From: Bacteroidaceae bacterium
GTDB taxonomy: Bacteria; Bacteroidota; Bacteroidia; Bacteroidales; Bacteroidaceae
Length of the DNA stretch: 64,000 bases
Reading direction: 5' to 3'
Assembly: GCA_017631315.1 (NCBI GenBank)
Contig: JAGBTN010000021.1
Span: forward strand, 62,001 to 126,000
The first letter of the stretch is position 1. Each line of letters starts with the position of its first letter. A program made the position numbers and the translations under genes. Shown piece after piece: positions 28,301 to 35,399 of this stretch. Under the pieces are notes generated by a model. The model had not been told where the DNA came from and did not search any database. It was given only the letters and a program-made list of their open reading frames with translations.

Positions 28301-29248
28301 TTCGTTGGTCGTGCTTCCGGTACAAGCAACAGCTCTGTTTACGAGATTAACCCCGACAACCTCGAGGAGGACTGGAAGCCTGTCTTCACAGGTGGTGAGC
28401 TCGACGAGGCTACCGGTATCACTTATGTTGGCGACGAGGAACAGAACCGCATGGCAGTAGGCCTTGCTTTCAACGGCGAGGGTGAAGACCTGCAGATGTA
28501 CGTTCTTGGTGCTCAGCGCAGCAATGGTGAGAACAATACTACCGACTACACTTGCTCTGTTTACAACCTCGGCACTGCTACCGAGTGGGCTGCTGCTCCT
28601 TCTGCTACCTACGAGCCTCTGAATGGCGTTTACGTCAACACTCCGAGCCACGTTGGTATCCACGAGGATGGCATGGGCGGTCTCTGGTTCATCCAGTACA
28701 GCTCTAAGCCTTCTGCCGAACTGCCTTCTATCAAGCACTTCGATGCTGAGGGCAATGAGGACTACAGCGATGTTACTACTTCTACCCACAGCGGTAAGTT
28801 GGCAGTAACCACAGACGGCAAGTACCTTGCTATTCCTATGGGCGAAGGCAAGCTGGTTATCTACGAAACCAACTATGTTCCCATGGCTAACGGTAAGATT
28901 TACTTGAACCCTGTTTACAACATCTCTCTCACCGAGTCTCAGATTACAGGTCTTGCATTCGACTATGCTAACAACCTCTATGTTGCTTCAAGCGGCAGCA
29001 AGACTCTGAGCCGTTATGTGATTCCCAGCTGGAACAACAACACTGTTGTTACTCCTGGCAACGCTATCGGTGTTGCAACAGCGAATGGCGACATCAACGG
29101 TGACGGTTCTATCGACATTGCCGACGCAGTTTCTGTATTGAACATCATGGCTGCAGGCGGTGCAGACACAACTGCCGACGTTAACAACGACGGTTCTGTG
29201 GATATCGCCGACTTCGTAACCATCCTGAACATGATGGCTGCACAGTAA
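22373..29248 (+). CDS. Giant secreted multidomain protein with C-terminal dockerin-like repeats
   Basis: 2291 residues. A signal peptide (MRKKLQKLCLSAMMFAASTAVWA) is followed by three modules of about 300 residues, each opening with a phrase such as YQIASAEDLKAFAELV and a ...GVFDGQGHTITI core, then Gly/Asn/Cys-rich repeats that suggest a beta-helix. CxxC motifs (GICTTCG near 345, GFCTVCG near 675) end two modules. A helical stretch (about 985-1130), a carbohydrate-binding-like segment opening NGDFSEG, a fourth module (about 1520-1780) and a propeller-like region follow. The last 55 residues hold two EF-hand-like repeats (DINGDGSIDIADAVSVLNI, DVNNDGSVDIADFVTILNM), the type I dockerin pattern. 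No catalytic motif is recognised; adhesion or glycan binding is inference. Codon use changes near 25.6-26.1 kb. Confidence 0.8.
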   Translation: MRKKLQKLCLSAMMFAASTAVWALSEVGGVYQIASAEDLKAFAELVNAGNPGLNAVLTADIDRGLDGTMIGCASVDYQGVFDGQGHTITINTFNDESKGTALFRNVGGRALIKDVKVQGTITTNQQHAAGIVVWNRGVIRGCYVDLTIQSSFAGDATHAGIVAVAHRGSIVENCLSKFVINGATTQNCGGIVGWADNESNIMNCLVINDGSNFDFSNGGSNNIARNDGNVRIVELEKYLDETQNWTPQGANYNNYVTTQWGTNKATTVVPYDNLADGRICYQLNNDQSNIAWKQTIGVDPFPVPAAFGESQVYASGATGCDGKSEDELTFSNEGVAQADAHTYDKFGICTTCGCFNTQCLELDPTDGYYLLSSAEDIDLAEGFNRVQQGAQFSLKMTNDITYVAEPGKYIFNTSNWFDGNFNGQGHTLTIEMSEMGNDASFIPQFTGTFENVIMHGSISTSGQYAASVTSHTRNDLVKIRNVFSDIEINSNKVADNTSAGIIGVADSKANVENVIYAGNINGIEGSECLAGLCGWAGNQTYFTNCAFLGTINNGVGDSKTISRNQSNIVCNNVYSLTDYGYGDSEKFTLYENYEGVENGELAFYLNSMQAGLDRFYQKIGVDLFPMPIKQEGALVYTAASDYRCDGMPLGETIYTNTPSGSTVIPPHEFEEGFCTVCGSLQEDYLTPVDGWYEISNGAELLWWNHYASKNLHVNARLTDNIDMDGYSDRWTAVGTEAKPFYGNFDGQYHIISNLIVDMPETNGVGLIAVMNSLPSKGYGGLSDEEARNAEGVFIKNVVLDETCSLRGHGYVALVGMTAGWAGHVNISGVMMCGDVSANGGPNAAGVFGCVMSSACRVTIDRCGMVGNVYGEKENGSFSGWLGDWAEVTNCFAVGSVEGIENNDRYFARYGNDRVKQAMTNCYARYGTQVPTVSEEDFESGALAWRANGSQFRTPYWYQTIGEDLYPYPDPSHGTVIYAAEQYFSIVDEADIDEVSGAIQTHEEETHADVIATQSVLDDFMESVAALADATTILEFADAIDSVNAKKDSVAVNASVYKAYIEKCEEIKARLESDDSFSGEIREALEYYLAETDEPTEENPLGTYNYIVDVHTATAAEIKKETDRVAEWLAKAIAEDYAPGTDISGMILNGDFSEGANEKWTDGFATGTGTLKSEDPAINKIVGVEAWDVTGDMYQTIEGLKPGYYLVGTHAAFRPSNKRYSTNYAAGIYANGTFNYFPTVVEDYVAADDTLDQVNCNLHGDGALDLEIYDDNESEDKETAESLGSTLLGYAVHGPGGMAAAANDDRYKVYTLAKVTEDGMLTIGIKNPGTKYGSDWTGWSAISLKYLGEDAETADEGISMVVDNMTLRAQTIMDYMYDEMTYEAAPNFPEELRTELAALAEGGSGLSAEDVVAGFSDVFQKIYDGKQAYIKLGAAGNYLANLEGANLSLVEKDLETGEWVETGEWLFNEDETYNMYEVSSAMLDGYLMGSYSTEEALAAAEMNDPLLEGIVAPRDEEGYFLLSTPKHLAFFRAVAGFCDYTVKAKLTADIDMTGIAMQPINRADYSYRGVFDGQRFAINNVYMNLPEERCSFFNTTDGATIKNLKLTGEYFSDQKFMGGLTGYAYNTKFQNCEVAVTLNSSIEGDGTHGGLLGNNAGDGTVVENCIVNAQILGELTNSCGGVCGWAGSKIEIKNTLVLSSYTVGADGSNAVSRGDNNTISNVFYVNSLGGSHGTKATKEMLASGEVAYKMNGSKSEGELAWFQTIGVDSIPCLFEGDVVYFYGGQYMNEKPNPQLNAFAYDVQANLKGSNVVVEFKLNAEAEAAAVKFYDGETLVYTESVSELAAGANSVSVAAANLGSEPTALSYEVEVKGKGSLDFLKVGESIKFNSPYGLATNNNPASKGFGQVLVTESRPTEDPEGMFSTGTPGALFAFDAMLDSVGAYYGGLDVLTKTPLMVSGDNNKFDLKDLRFSKDGRLFVGRASGTSNSSVYEINPDNLEEDWKPVFTGGELDEATGITYVGDEEQNRMAVGLAFNGEGEDLQMYVLGAQRSNGENNTTDYTCSVYNLGTATEWAAAPSATYEPLNGVYVNTPSHVGIHEDGMGGLWFIQYSSKPSAELPSIKHFDAEGNEDYSDVTTSTHSGKLAVTTDGKYLAIPMGEGKLVIYETNYVPMANGKIYLNPVYNISLTESQITGLAFDYANNLYVASSGSKTLSRYVIPSWNNNTVVTPGNAIGVATANGDINGDGSIDIADAVSVLNIMAAGGADTTADVNNDGSVDIADFVTILNMMAAQ

Positions 29249-29305
29249 TCCGACAACTCCCATGGCAGCCATAGCCGCTCCGGCGACTGTGGCTACCATA
29301 CAGAA

Positions 29306-29345
29306 AAATCTCCCTGCGGACAGTGTCCGTGGGGAGATTTCTTTT
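29306..29345 (+). terminator. Strong intrinsic terminator after the giant gene
   Basis: AAATCTCCC (29306-29314) pairs with GGGAGATTT (29332-29340). An inner CGGAC/GTCCG stem extends it and CTTTT follows, 58 bases past the stop codon. Confidence 0.75.
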
Positions 29346-29424
29346 GCCCTTCTCTCTGCCGGCATAGCCTGCTGCGGCAAAGGTCTTTCAGCCAGCCGGA
29401 AATGGCCTCTGTGGCTCTGCAAAA

Positions 29425-29530
29425 TAAAGGTTAACCTTTCCGGAAATAATGCTTAACCTTTCTGCCCATAATGGTTAAGGGTTTTTGCAAAAAGGGTTAA
29501 CCATTCTGCCGATAATGGTTAACCCTTTGA
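29425..29530. repeat. 22-base-period array F (5 units, longest)
   Basis: Cores start at 29429 (GGTTAACC), 29451 (GCTTAACC), 29473 (GGTTAAGG), 29495 and 29517 (GGTTAACC), exactly 22 bases apart, between two convergent genes. Confidence 0.95.
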
Positions 29531-29563
29531 AATGATGCCCCCGATGGCGGGGGAGAATGTCGT

Positions 29564-30658
29564 TCAGGAGAACTGCTTCAGATACTCGTCCAACTTGATG
29601 CCTTCTATCTTCAGGAAGCAGGATCGCACCGTCTGCAGAGTGCCGAATCCAGCGTTCAGTGTGTCGCCCAGAGCCTTCACTTCGCCTCGGCTTATCATGC
29701 GTTTCAGTTCCTCAATGCGGAAGCTGCTGATGTAGTCGTGCACGTTGTTGAAGCCCTGGCTGCGTACGCTCTGCAAGACAAGATGGCGGTTCAGCCCCAC
29801 CTCCTGGCAGAGGCGGTCGCGGCCGAACGTGCTGTCCTTCCACTCCTCCTTGTGTGTCTGCATCCAGAAGTTGATGCGTTCAAAGCGATGCAAGTTCGCC
29901 TCGTTGAAGTCATCCTGGTCCGATTCCTTGCTCTCCTCCGCCTGAGCCTCCGTCACCTCCTTGATGACAGGGCGAGGCAGTTCCAGAGCCAGCGACTCGA
30001 GGGTGCGGAGCGTCAGGTAAAGATTCAGCACCGTGAAGAGAACCACATAGGCAGCCAGCAGCCTGACGTCGAAGTCTATGGCAACATACGTGTAGAACAC
30101 CACCGACAGACCCATGAAGAAACAGTAGCCCAGCAAGTAGTGCGGCACGTTGGCATGCCGCGCCATGCGGCGAGGCAGCAGGAAGATGTTCACAATGTAG
30201 AGCAGGCTGAGCCCCAACGCACAAAGGCGCAGCAGAATGTCGCTGCTGAGAATGTTCTCCAGAAGGTCACCCACCGAGTAGATATACACAATGCGACTCC
30301 CCATGGCTGCCGCAACAATATAAATGGCAAGCAACACCAGAATGGGGCGGGCATAACGCCACATACGCTCCCATTGCAGGAAGCCCGGCATGGAAATGTT
30401 CAGCGGATAGATGCTCTGCAAGTAGCACGTGCAGAGCAAAGCCAGCAGCATGGCGGGGTGCAGGATGCCCGGCTCACCGTTGACAATCATGCGGCTGAAG
30501 AACGAAGCAACGATTGCAGAACAGCAGAAGATGCCGTTCACCCACGCCAAACACAAGTATTGCACCCTATGGCGTGCAAACAAACCCATCACACACGTTG
30601 TGACAAAATGGACAACAGCAGAACTACCCAGCGTTATAAAAAGAACCGTTTCATTCAT
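29564..30658 (-). CDS. Membrane-anchored AraC-type transcriptional regulator
   Basis: The 364-residue protein has about six or seven hydrophobic segments in residues 1-225 (VLFITLGSSAVVHFVTTCVM, MLLALLCTCYL, PILVLLAIYIVAA, LLRLCALGLSLLYIVNIFLL and others). A charged linker and a C-terminal AraC-like helix-turn-helix region follow, with DRLCQEVGLNRHLVLQSVR and FRIEELKRMI. Such proteins are common in Bacteroidales and presumably sense a signal at the membrane. Targets are unknown. The -7 box at 30681-30688 lies 23 bases upstream. The neighbouring giant gene is convergent, which gives no operon link. Confidence 0.8.
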   Translation of the reverse strand: MNETVLFITLGSSAVVHFVTTCVMGLFARHRVQYLCLAWVNGIFCCSAIVASFFSRMIVNGEPGILHPAMLLALLCTCYLQSIYPLNISMPGFLQWERMWRYARPILVLLAIYIVAAAMGSRIVYIYSVGDLLENILSSDILLRLCALGLSLLYIVNIFLLPRRMARHANVPHYLLGYCFFMGLSVVFYTYVAIDFDVRLLAAYVVLFTVLNLYLTLRTLESLALELPRPVIKEVTEAQAEESKESDQDDFNEANLHRFERINFWMQTHKEEWKDSTFGRDRLCQEVGLNRHLVLQSVRSQGFNNVHDYISSFRIEELKRMISRGEVKALGDTLNAGFGTLQTVRSCFLKIEGIKLDEYLKQFS

Positions 30659-30680
30659 GATGCTCAGATTTTTTCGCCAG

Positions 30681-30688
30681 CAAAGTTA
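30681..30688 (-). promoter_or_regulatory. Bacteroidetes -7 box, AraC-type gene
   Basis: TAACTTTG on the minus strand 23 bases upstream of the ATG at 30658. Confidence 0.6.
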
Positions 30689-30788
30689 TGCCTTTTCAGT
30701 CAAACAACCCACCTTTTCCGTCATTTTTATCTGCCAAAACGCACCATTCCTCCTCACATATAGCCACCAAAACTACAAGACAACCACC

Positions 30789-31337
30789 CTAATAGAGCCT
30801 CAGATACTCATATTTGTTGCCCAATGTTGCAAGATAACGCTCGAAGTCCGTCAGCGAAATCACCACCGTTCCGCGGCAATCGTTGGGGTGAAACGAGAGC
30901 GTCTTGCAGTCGGGATTCCTGTAGTTCCCGTCGTCGAGCAAAGCCGCATCAAGGAAAAGTTGCACATGATGTTCGCAGTCGTTGATGAGGCCGAAGGGCG
31001 AAACACTTCCAGGCTCAAGGCCAAGATACCTCATCATCCGTTCGGGCGAAGCAAAAGAAAGCTTTCCGCACGAAGGTTTGCCCTGCGACTGCAGCGCCTC
31101 CTTCAGGCGAGCCTCCAGGTCGTGGATGTCCAGGTCGTGGTCGCAATGGAAGCAAATCAGGTAGTGCTGATTGCCTTTGTGGTTGCGCATGAAGATGTTC
31201 TTGCAGTGCACAGAACCATCGTCCTTCCACCACCGCTTAGCCTCCTCAATGGTTTTGCCCTCGGGGTGGTTGTAACAAGTGAAGGGAATGTCGTGCTCTC
31301 GCAAATAGGTAAGGACAGCTTCTTGTCGTTCAGACAT
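30789..31337 (-). CDS. YbaK/ProX-type aminoacyl-tRNA deacylase
   Basis: The 182-residue protein starts MSERQEAVLTYL at 31337; upstream open frame has no domain and lies beyond the promoter. The fold of the YbaK/ProRS-editing family is seen from YNHPEGKTIEEAKRW, CKNIFMRNHKGNQHYLICF (the catalytic-loop Lys is in CKNI) and GSVSPFGLINDCEHHVQLFLD. ProXp-type members hydrolyse mischarged Ala-tRNA(Pro) in trans, a proofreading step. The -7 box at 31428-31435 leaves a leader of about 85 bases. Confidence 0.85.
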   Translation of the reverse strand: MSERQEAVLTYLREHDIPFTCYNHPEGKTIEEAKRWWKDDGSVHCKNIFMRNHKGNQHYLICFHCDHDLDIHDLEARLKEALQSQGKPSCGKLSFASPERMMRYLGLEPGSVSPFGLINDCEHHVQLFLDAALLDDGNYRNPDCKTLSFHPNDCRGTVVISLTDFERYLATLGNKYEYLRLY

Positions 31338-31427
31338 AAAATTCGTTGTTAGTGAAACATCAGAACCCGTTCTGGAAAACAAAAGCCACAATACACTCTT
31401 GTGCGGTTCGCCGTCGGGTTCCTGCCA

Positions 31428-31435
31428 CAAAGGTA
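31428..31435 (-). promoter_or_regulatory. Bacteroidetes -7 box, deacylase gene
   Basis: TACCTTTG on the minus strand upstream of the deacylase gene. Confidence 0.5.
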
Positions 31436-31550
31436 AGCATAATAATCCAATACAGCCGTATGCAGGCAGACGAAATGTCTGTCCGGAACAGCAAATTAAC
31501 ATTTCCGTATAATTTTCAAGGCAATGGCATCAACTTATCTCAAAAAACCT

Positions 31551-31558
31551 TATCTTTG
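31551..31558 (+). promoter_or_regulatory. Bacteroidetes -7 box, small secreted protein
   Basis: TATCTTTG lies 23 bases upstream of the ATG at 31581 and rules out the longer open frame from 31524. Confidence 0.6.
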
Positions 31559-31580
31559 CAAACGAAACAATAAGATAAGG

Positions 31581-31967
31581 ATGATTGCAGGCAAACTACT
31601 AAGGTATTTCATACCGATAATACTGCTGACCGCAGTCGTTTTCGCCGTCAATGCAGAGAACAACGACAGCACAGCCGCAGAGTGTCAGCCGTATGCCTTG
31701 GTTGCCGAACTGGATTACCACAACTGGGAAACATCCCTATCGCATACCGATCTCCATCTGCCATGCCAGATGTCTGCCGCAAACGTCTTCCGTTTGCAGA
31801 GCACAGGCAAGCGCACAGGCAAGGCATACAAGAGTGTTGCCGACTTTCTGAAAGCAGGCAAGGCAGTCAGAGTTGCCGCTTTTGTAAAAAAAGAACTTCC
31901 ACGCAAGCATTATTCCTTTGTCAAGCCTTTTCACAGACTGATAAGTCTTGGCAGACTCATCATTTAG
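31581..31967 (+). CDS. Small putative secreted protein, unrecognised
   Basis: 128 residues from the ATG at 31581, preceded by AAGATAAGG. The start MIAGKLLRYFIPIILLTAVVFAVNA is a signal peptide or N-terminal anchor. The mature part is basic, with a helical segment around KSVADFLKAGKAVRVAAFVKKE, and shows no motif I know. It stands alone between divergent and downstream genes, with its own promoter and a hairpin after the stop. Coding status rests on promoter, start and signal peptide. Confidence 0.6.
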   Translation: MIAGKLLRYFIPIILLTAVVFAVNAENNDSTAAECQPYALVAELDYHNWETSLSHTDLHLPCQMSAANVFRLQSTGKRTGKAYKSVADFLKAGKAVRVAAFVKKELPRKHYSFVKPFHRLISLGRLII

Positions 31968-31994
31968 CCAGGCAGTACAACCATAAGTTGATGC

Positions 31995-32025
31995 GGCAAT
32001 GTCTTCTTCTTTTCAAGACAATGCC
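31995..32025 (+). terminator. Hairpin after the small secreted protein gene
   Basis: GGCAATGTCTT (31995-32005) pairs with AAGACAATGCC (32015-32025) with one A-A mismatch and a pyrimidine-rich loop, 28 bases after the stop. No U-run follows. Confidence 0.4.
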
Positions 32026-32127
32026 ACACACCGCTTGCTGTGTATGCAAGCATCAAACAAAACCACTAAATGACAGTGTCGGCTGTATGGGTACAGCCAA
32101 CCGGGAATAAATGTAATCAATCAAGAT

Positions 32128-33072
32128 ATGGAGTATATAATACTGATTGTGTCCTTAATAGGCATAGTCTTCAGTGCCGACCTTTTGGTCGGTGGGGCAG
32201 TGTCCATTGCCCGGAAGTATAAGGTGTCCGATTTCGTCATCGGAGCCGCAATAGTAGGAGTGGGAACATCAATGCCGGAGTTTGTGGTGAGCTTTCTTGG
32301 CGCACTGAACGGCAATGCAGATGTGGCGATAGGCAATGTCGTTGGCTCCAATATATTCAATGTGTTAGGTATTTTAGGCATTACAGCCATCTTCTTTCCC
32401 ATAGCGGTGGACAGGAAGAACATGAGGTTTGAACTACCTTTATGTATATTCGTCTCGGTTCTCCTCCTGCTTCTTACGTTCAATTGTTTCAATGGTTCTG
32501 CTTCGTCGCTGGCTCGCTTGGACGGCATTTTGCTGTTGCTTGTCTTTGCACTTTACATGCTCTATTCCTTCGCTCGCGACAGGAAGGAAGCCACTGTGGC
32601 AGCAGACAACGGCGATGGCGGTTCGTTGTGGAAGGCTGTTCTCAAGGTTGTTGGCGGACTGGCACTGCTCATTACGAGTTGTGACTTCTTTGTGGACAAC
32701 GCCGTTTCCGTAGCCAAGTCTTTTGGTGTGGACAATGCCTTCATCTCGCTCACACTTATAGCCTGCGGCACATCGTTGCCCGAGTTGGCGGCTTCTGTTG
32801 CGGCAGCGGTAAAGAAGAACACAGACATGGCACTTGGCAACATCGTCGGTTCGAACATCTTCAACATCACACTCATCCTGGGTCTTAGTTCTCAAGTGAT
32901 GCCATTGACGTCCTCCGGCATCACATACATCGACTACATCGTGATGATTGCTGCAGCCGTGTTGCTCTTTGTGATAGGGTTGTTTGGCAGAATAGGCAGA
33001 CTGAGCGGACTGTTGATGTTCATCTGTTTTGTTCTTTACAACTGGTATCTTGTTTCAAATCAAATGGCATAA
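32128..33072 (+). CDS. Calcium/sodium antiporter, CaCA superfamily (YrbG-like)
   Basis: The 314-residue inner-membrane exchanger has the two inverted alpha repeats of the CaCA superfamily: GAAIVGVGTSMPEFVVS near residue 38 and LIACGTSLPELAASV near residue 208, each with the ion-binding Glu. A third conserved stretch, GNIVGSNIFNITLILG, mirrors GNVVGSNIFNVLGILG in the first half. About ten hydrophobic helices are visible. It probably exports Ca2+ in exchange for Na+. The Na/Pi-type transporter gene starts 7 bases after its stop. Confidence 0.92.
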   Translation: MEYIILIVSLIGIVFSADLLVGGAVSIARKYKVSDFVIGAAIVGVGTSMPEFVVSFLGALNGNADVAIGNVVGSNIFNVLGILGITAIFFPIAVDRKNMRFELPLCIFVSVLLLLLTFNCFNGSASSLARLDGILLLLVFALYMLYSFARDRKEATVAADNGDGGSLWKAVLKVVGGLALLITSCDFFVDNAVSVAKSFGVDNAFISLTLIACGTSLPELAASVAAAVKKNTDMALGNIVGSNIFNITLILGLSSQVMPLTSSGITYIDYIVMIAAAVLLFVIGLFGRIGRLSGLLMFICFVLYNWYLVSNQMA

Positions 33073-33079
33073 TACGACA

Positions 33080-34813
33080 ATGGGAATACTTCAACTTTTC
33101 ACTTTACTTGGAGCATTGGGAATGTTCCTGTATGGAATGAATTTGATGAGTTCGGGACTTCAGAAGGTTTCCGGCGACAGATTGCGCAACTTCCTTTCTG
33201 CCATGACATCGAATCCCTTCAAGGGAGTCATGACGGGACTTGGAATAACGTCAATCATCCAATCGTCTTCCGCCACGACGGTGATGGTGGTGAGTTTTGT
33301 CAATGCAGGTCTTCTTTCGCTTTCGCAGGCCATTGGCGTCATTATGGGTGCAAACATCGGCACGACCGTTACGGCGTGGCTTGTGTCGTGGCTTGGCTTC
33401 AAGTCCGACATCTCCGTCCTTGCCGTGCCTCTGATGGCGTTTGGTTTCCTGTTTTCCAATTCAAAGAAGAATCAGCGACAGAACATCGGCGAACTCATTG
33501 TAGGCTTCTGTCTGTTGTTCCTTGGCTTGTCCTTCATGAAGGAGTCTGTGCCGGACTTGAATGAGACGCCTCAGGTTTTGGACTTTGTCAAGACGTGGTC
33601 CAACTATGGTTTCGGTTCAGTGTTGATATTCCTTGCCTTTGGCACTGTTCTGACCTTGGTGCTTCAGTCCTCATCTGCCACGATGGCCATCACGCTGATT
33701 ATGCTCAGCATGGGTTGGATACCGTTCGACATGGCCTGTGCCATGGTGCTTGGCGAGAACATAGGTACAACTATCACAGCCAACATTGCAGCCTCTGTGG
33801 GCAATACGCTTGCCAAGCGTGCGGCTATGTCGCATACGATATTCAATGTGTTTGGCGTGTGCTGGGCGTTGCTTTTCTTCGAACCATTCCTTGCGTTGGT
33901 AGGTTCGGTGATAGAACTCTTTGGTTTGCCCAATCCTGCAGCCGAAGGTTTTGTCGTTACGGCCTCTACGGCTCCGAGTGGTACGGCTGCGCTTTATGGT
34001 CTTTCCATGCTGCACACGTTGTTCAACACCTTCAACACGTTCATCCTGATATGGTTCATAAAGTACATAGAGCGTGCGGTGACCTACATCATCAAGGCGC
34101 CTAAGAACCAGGAGGACGAAGCATTCAAGTTGAGGTACATCTCTGCAGGGCCGTTGGCAACTCCCGAGCTTGCAACAGAGCAGGCATTCGATGAAATCGT
34201 CAATTTTGCCCAGGCTTCCAGAAAAGGACTTGGTTATGTGAGGTCTGCCATTGCCGAAAAGAACGATGAGGCTTTCGAGGAACTGCGTGCCAAACTGGTG
34301 GGCAACGAGGAGAACTCCGACAAGATGGAGTACGAGATTGCCGCTTTCCTGAATGCACTCTCGGCAGGCGACATCAGTACGGCCACTTCTGTAAGGGTAA
34401 AGGCCATGTACAAGATTATTGGAGAACTGGAGTCGCTGGGTGATTCCGGCGAGGCCATCAGCCGTATTCTCTCGCGCAGGAACATCCACCGCAAGAGTTT
34501 CGACGACGCCACCATCAAGAAACTTCAGGATATGACCGATGCTGTGGATGCAGCCTATGCCGCCATGCTCCACAATCTCGAAGCGGCTCACAACGGCACA
34601 CTTACAGACATCACCAATGCCTACAATGCCGAGGAACGCATCAATCGCCTGAGAAGCAACCTGCGCGATGCTGAGATAGAGGAGTTGGAGAACGACGGCA
34701 GATACTATCAGACCAGCGTTTACTACATGGACATACTGAATGCCTTGGAGCGTATGGGCGACTTCATCATCAACATCTCCCAAGACTTGGAGCGTGCCTA
34801 TGGTGTGAAGTAG
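33080..34813 (+). CDS. Na/Pi cotransporter family protein with PhoU-like domain
   Basis: The 577-residue protein starts MGILQLFTLLGALGMFLYGM; an upstream open frame would overlap the antiporter gene. The membrane half has the two QSSSATT/QSSSATM motifs (SIIQSSSATTVMVVSF and LVLQSSSATMAITL) that mark the NptA/PNaS inverted repeats. GANIGTTVTAWL and GENIGTTITANIA match too. Residues from about 370 onward form a PhoU-like helical domain. It imports phosphate with Na+. It lies 7 bases after the Ca/Na antiporter gene, so both likely share an mRNA. Confidence 0.92.
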   Translation: MGILQLFTLLGALGMFLYGMNLMSSGLQKVSGDRLRNFLSAMTSNPFKGVMTGLGITSIIQSSSATTVMVVSFVNAGLLSLSQAIGVIMGANIGTTVTAWLVSWLGFKSDISVLAVPLMAFGFLFSNSKKNQRQNIGELIVGFCLLFLGLSFMKESVPDLNETPQVLDFVKTWSNYGFGSVLIFLAFGTVLTLVLQSSSATMAITLIMLSMGWIPFDMACAMVLGENIGTTITANIAASVGNTLAKRAAMSHTIFNVFGVCWALLFFEPFLALVGSVIELFGLPNPAAEGFVVTASTAPSGTAALYGLSMLHTLFNTFNTFILIWFIKYIERAVTYIIKAPKNQEDEAFKLRYISAGPLATPELATEQAFDEIVNFAQASRKGLGYVRSAIAEKNDEAFEELRAKLVGNEENSDKMEYEIAAFLNALSAGDISTATSVRVKAMYKIIGELESLGDSGEAISRILSRRNIHRKSFDDATIKKLQDMTDAVDAAYAAMLHNLEAAHNGTLTDITNAYNAEERINRLRSNLRDAEIEELENDGRYYQTSVYYMDILNALERMGDFIINISQDLERAYGVK

Positions 34814-34835
34814 CCGACGAAGTTGCAGCCTCTCG

Positions 34836-35285
34836 TCACTTCAGACGTTCGAGCAGGCAGCGGCAGCCCTCAAGAACATCGCGCCACGTAGCGTCGAAAT
34901 CACCTGTGTACCAAGGGTCGGCAACATCGCCCGGCCTGTCTGTAAGGTCGAGCAGGCGTACAATCTTGCCATCTGTGTCATCGACGCAGATGGCTTTCAT
35001 GTTGCGTATATTCCAGGAGTCCATGCCCACGAGCAGGTCGAAGCGGTCGTAGTCCTTGCGTGTCATCTGTCGAGCCCTTTTTCCATTGTAGGCAATGCCA
35101 TGCTCGGCAAGTTTTCTGCGAGTGGCAGGATAGACGTCGTTGCCAATCTCTTCCGTCGATGTGGCAGCCGATTCTATGTAGAACTCAGCCTCCCTTCCGG
35201 CTTTTTTTACAAGGTCTTTCATCACAAATTCAGCCATCGGACTGCGGCAGATATTGCCGTGGCATACAAAAAGAATCCTTACCAT
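34836..35285 (-). CDS. Low molecular weight protein-tyrosine phosphatase
   Basis: The 149-residue protein has the active-site loop VCHGNICRSP (Cys8, Arg14) at the N-terminus and the general acid in DVADPWYTGDF near the C-terminus, both essential in this family. It removes phosphate from protein tyrosine; in Bacteroidetes such genes often act on capsule-synthesis kinases, but none is nearby. It is convergent with the transporter gene. The promoter box is at 35311-35318. Confidence 0.94.
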   Translation of the reverse strand: MVRILFVCHGNICRSPMAEFVMKDLVKKAGREAEFYIESAATSTEEIGNDVYPATRRKLAEHGIAYNGKRARQMTRKDYDRFDLLVGMDSWNIRNMKAICVDDTDGKIVRLLDLTDRPGDVADPWYTGDFDATWRDVLEGCRCLLERLK

Positions 35286-35310
35286 TTTGTTTACATGATG
35301 TCTTTATGTG

Positions 35311-35318
35311 CAAAGATA
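35311..35318 (-). promoter_or_regulatory. Bacteroidetes -7 box, phosphatase gene
   Basis: TATCTTTG on the minus strand 26 bases upstream of the ATG. Confidence 0.6.
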
Positions 35319-35362
35319 TGAAAAAGTTTATAGTGTATGACTTATGGTATGTGTTTTTTTTG

Positions 35363-35370
35363 TATTTTTG
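35363..35370 (+). promoter_or_regulatory. Bacteroidetes -7 box, PI-PLC-like gene
   Basis: TATTTTTG 30 bases upstream of the ATG at 35400. Confidence 0.5.
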
Positions 35371-35399
35371 CGTCATAACAATAAGAAATACTTTACACA

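Noticed and set aside
25586-28789. 1067-residue minus-strand open frame
   Set aside because: It lies opposite the giant secreted protein, where GCT/GTT-rich codons remove stops on the other strand; there is no start context or domain.
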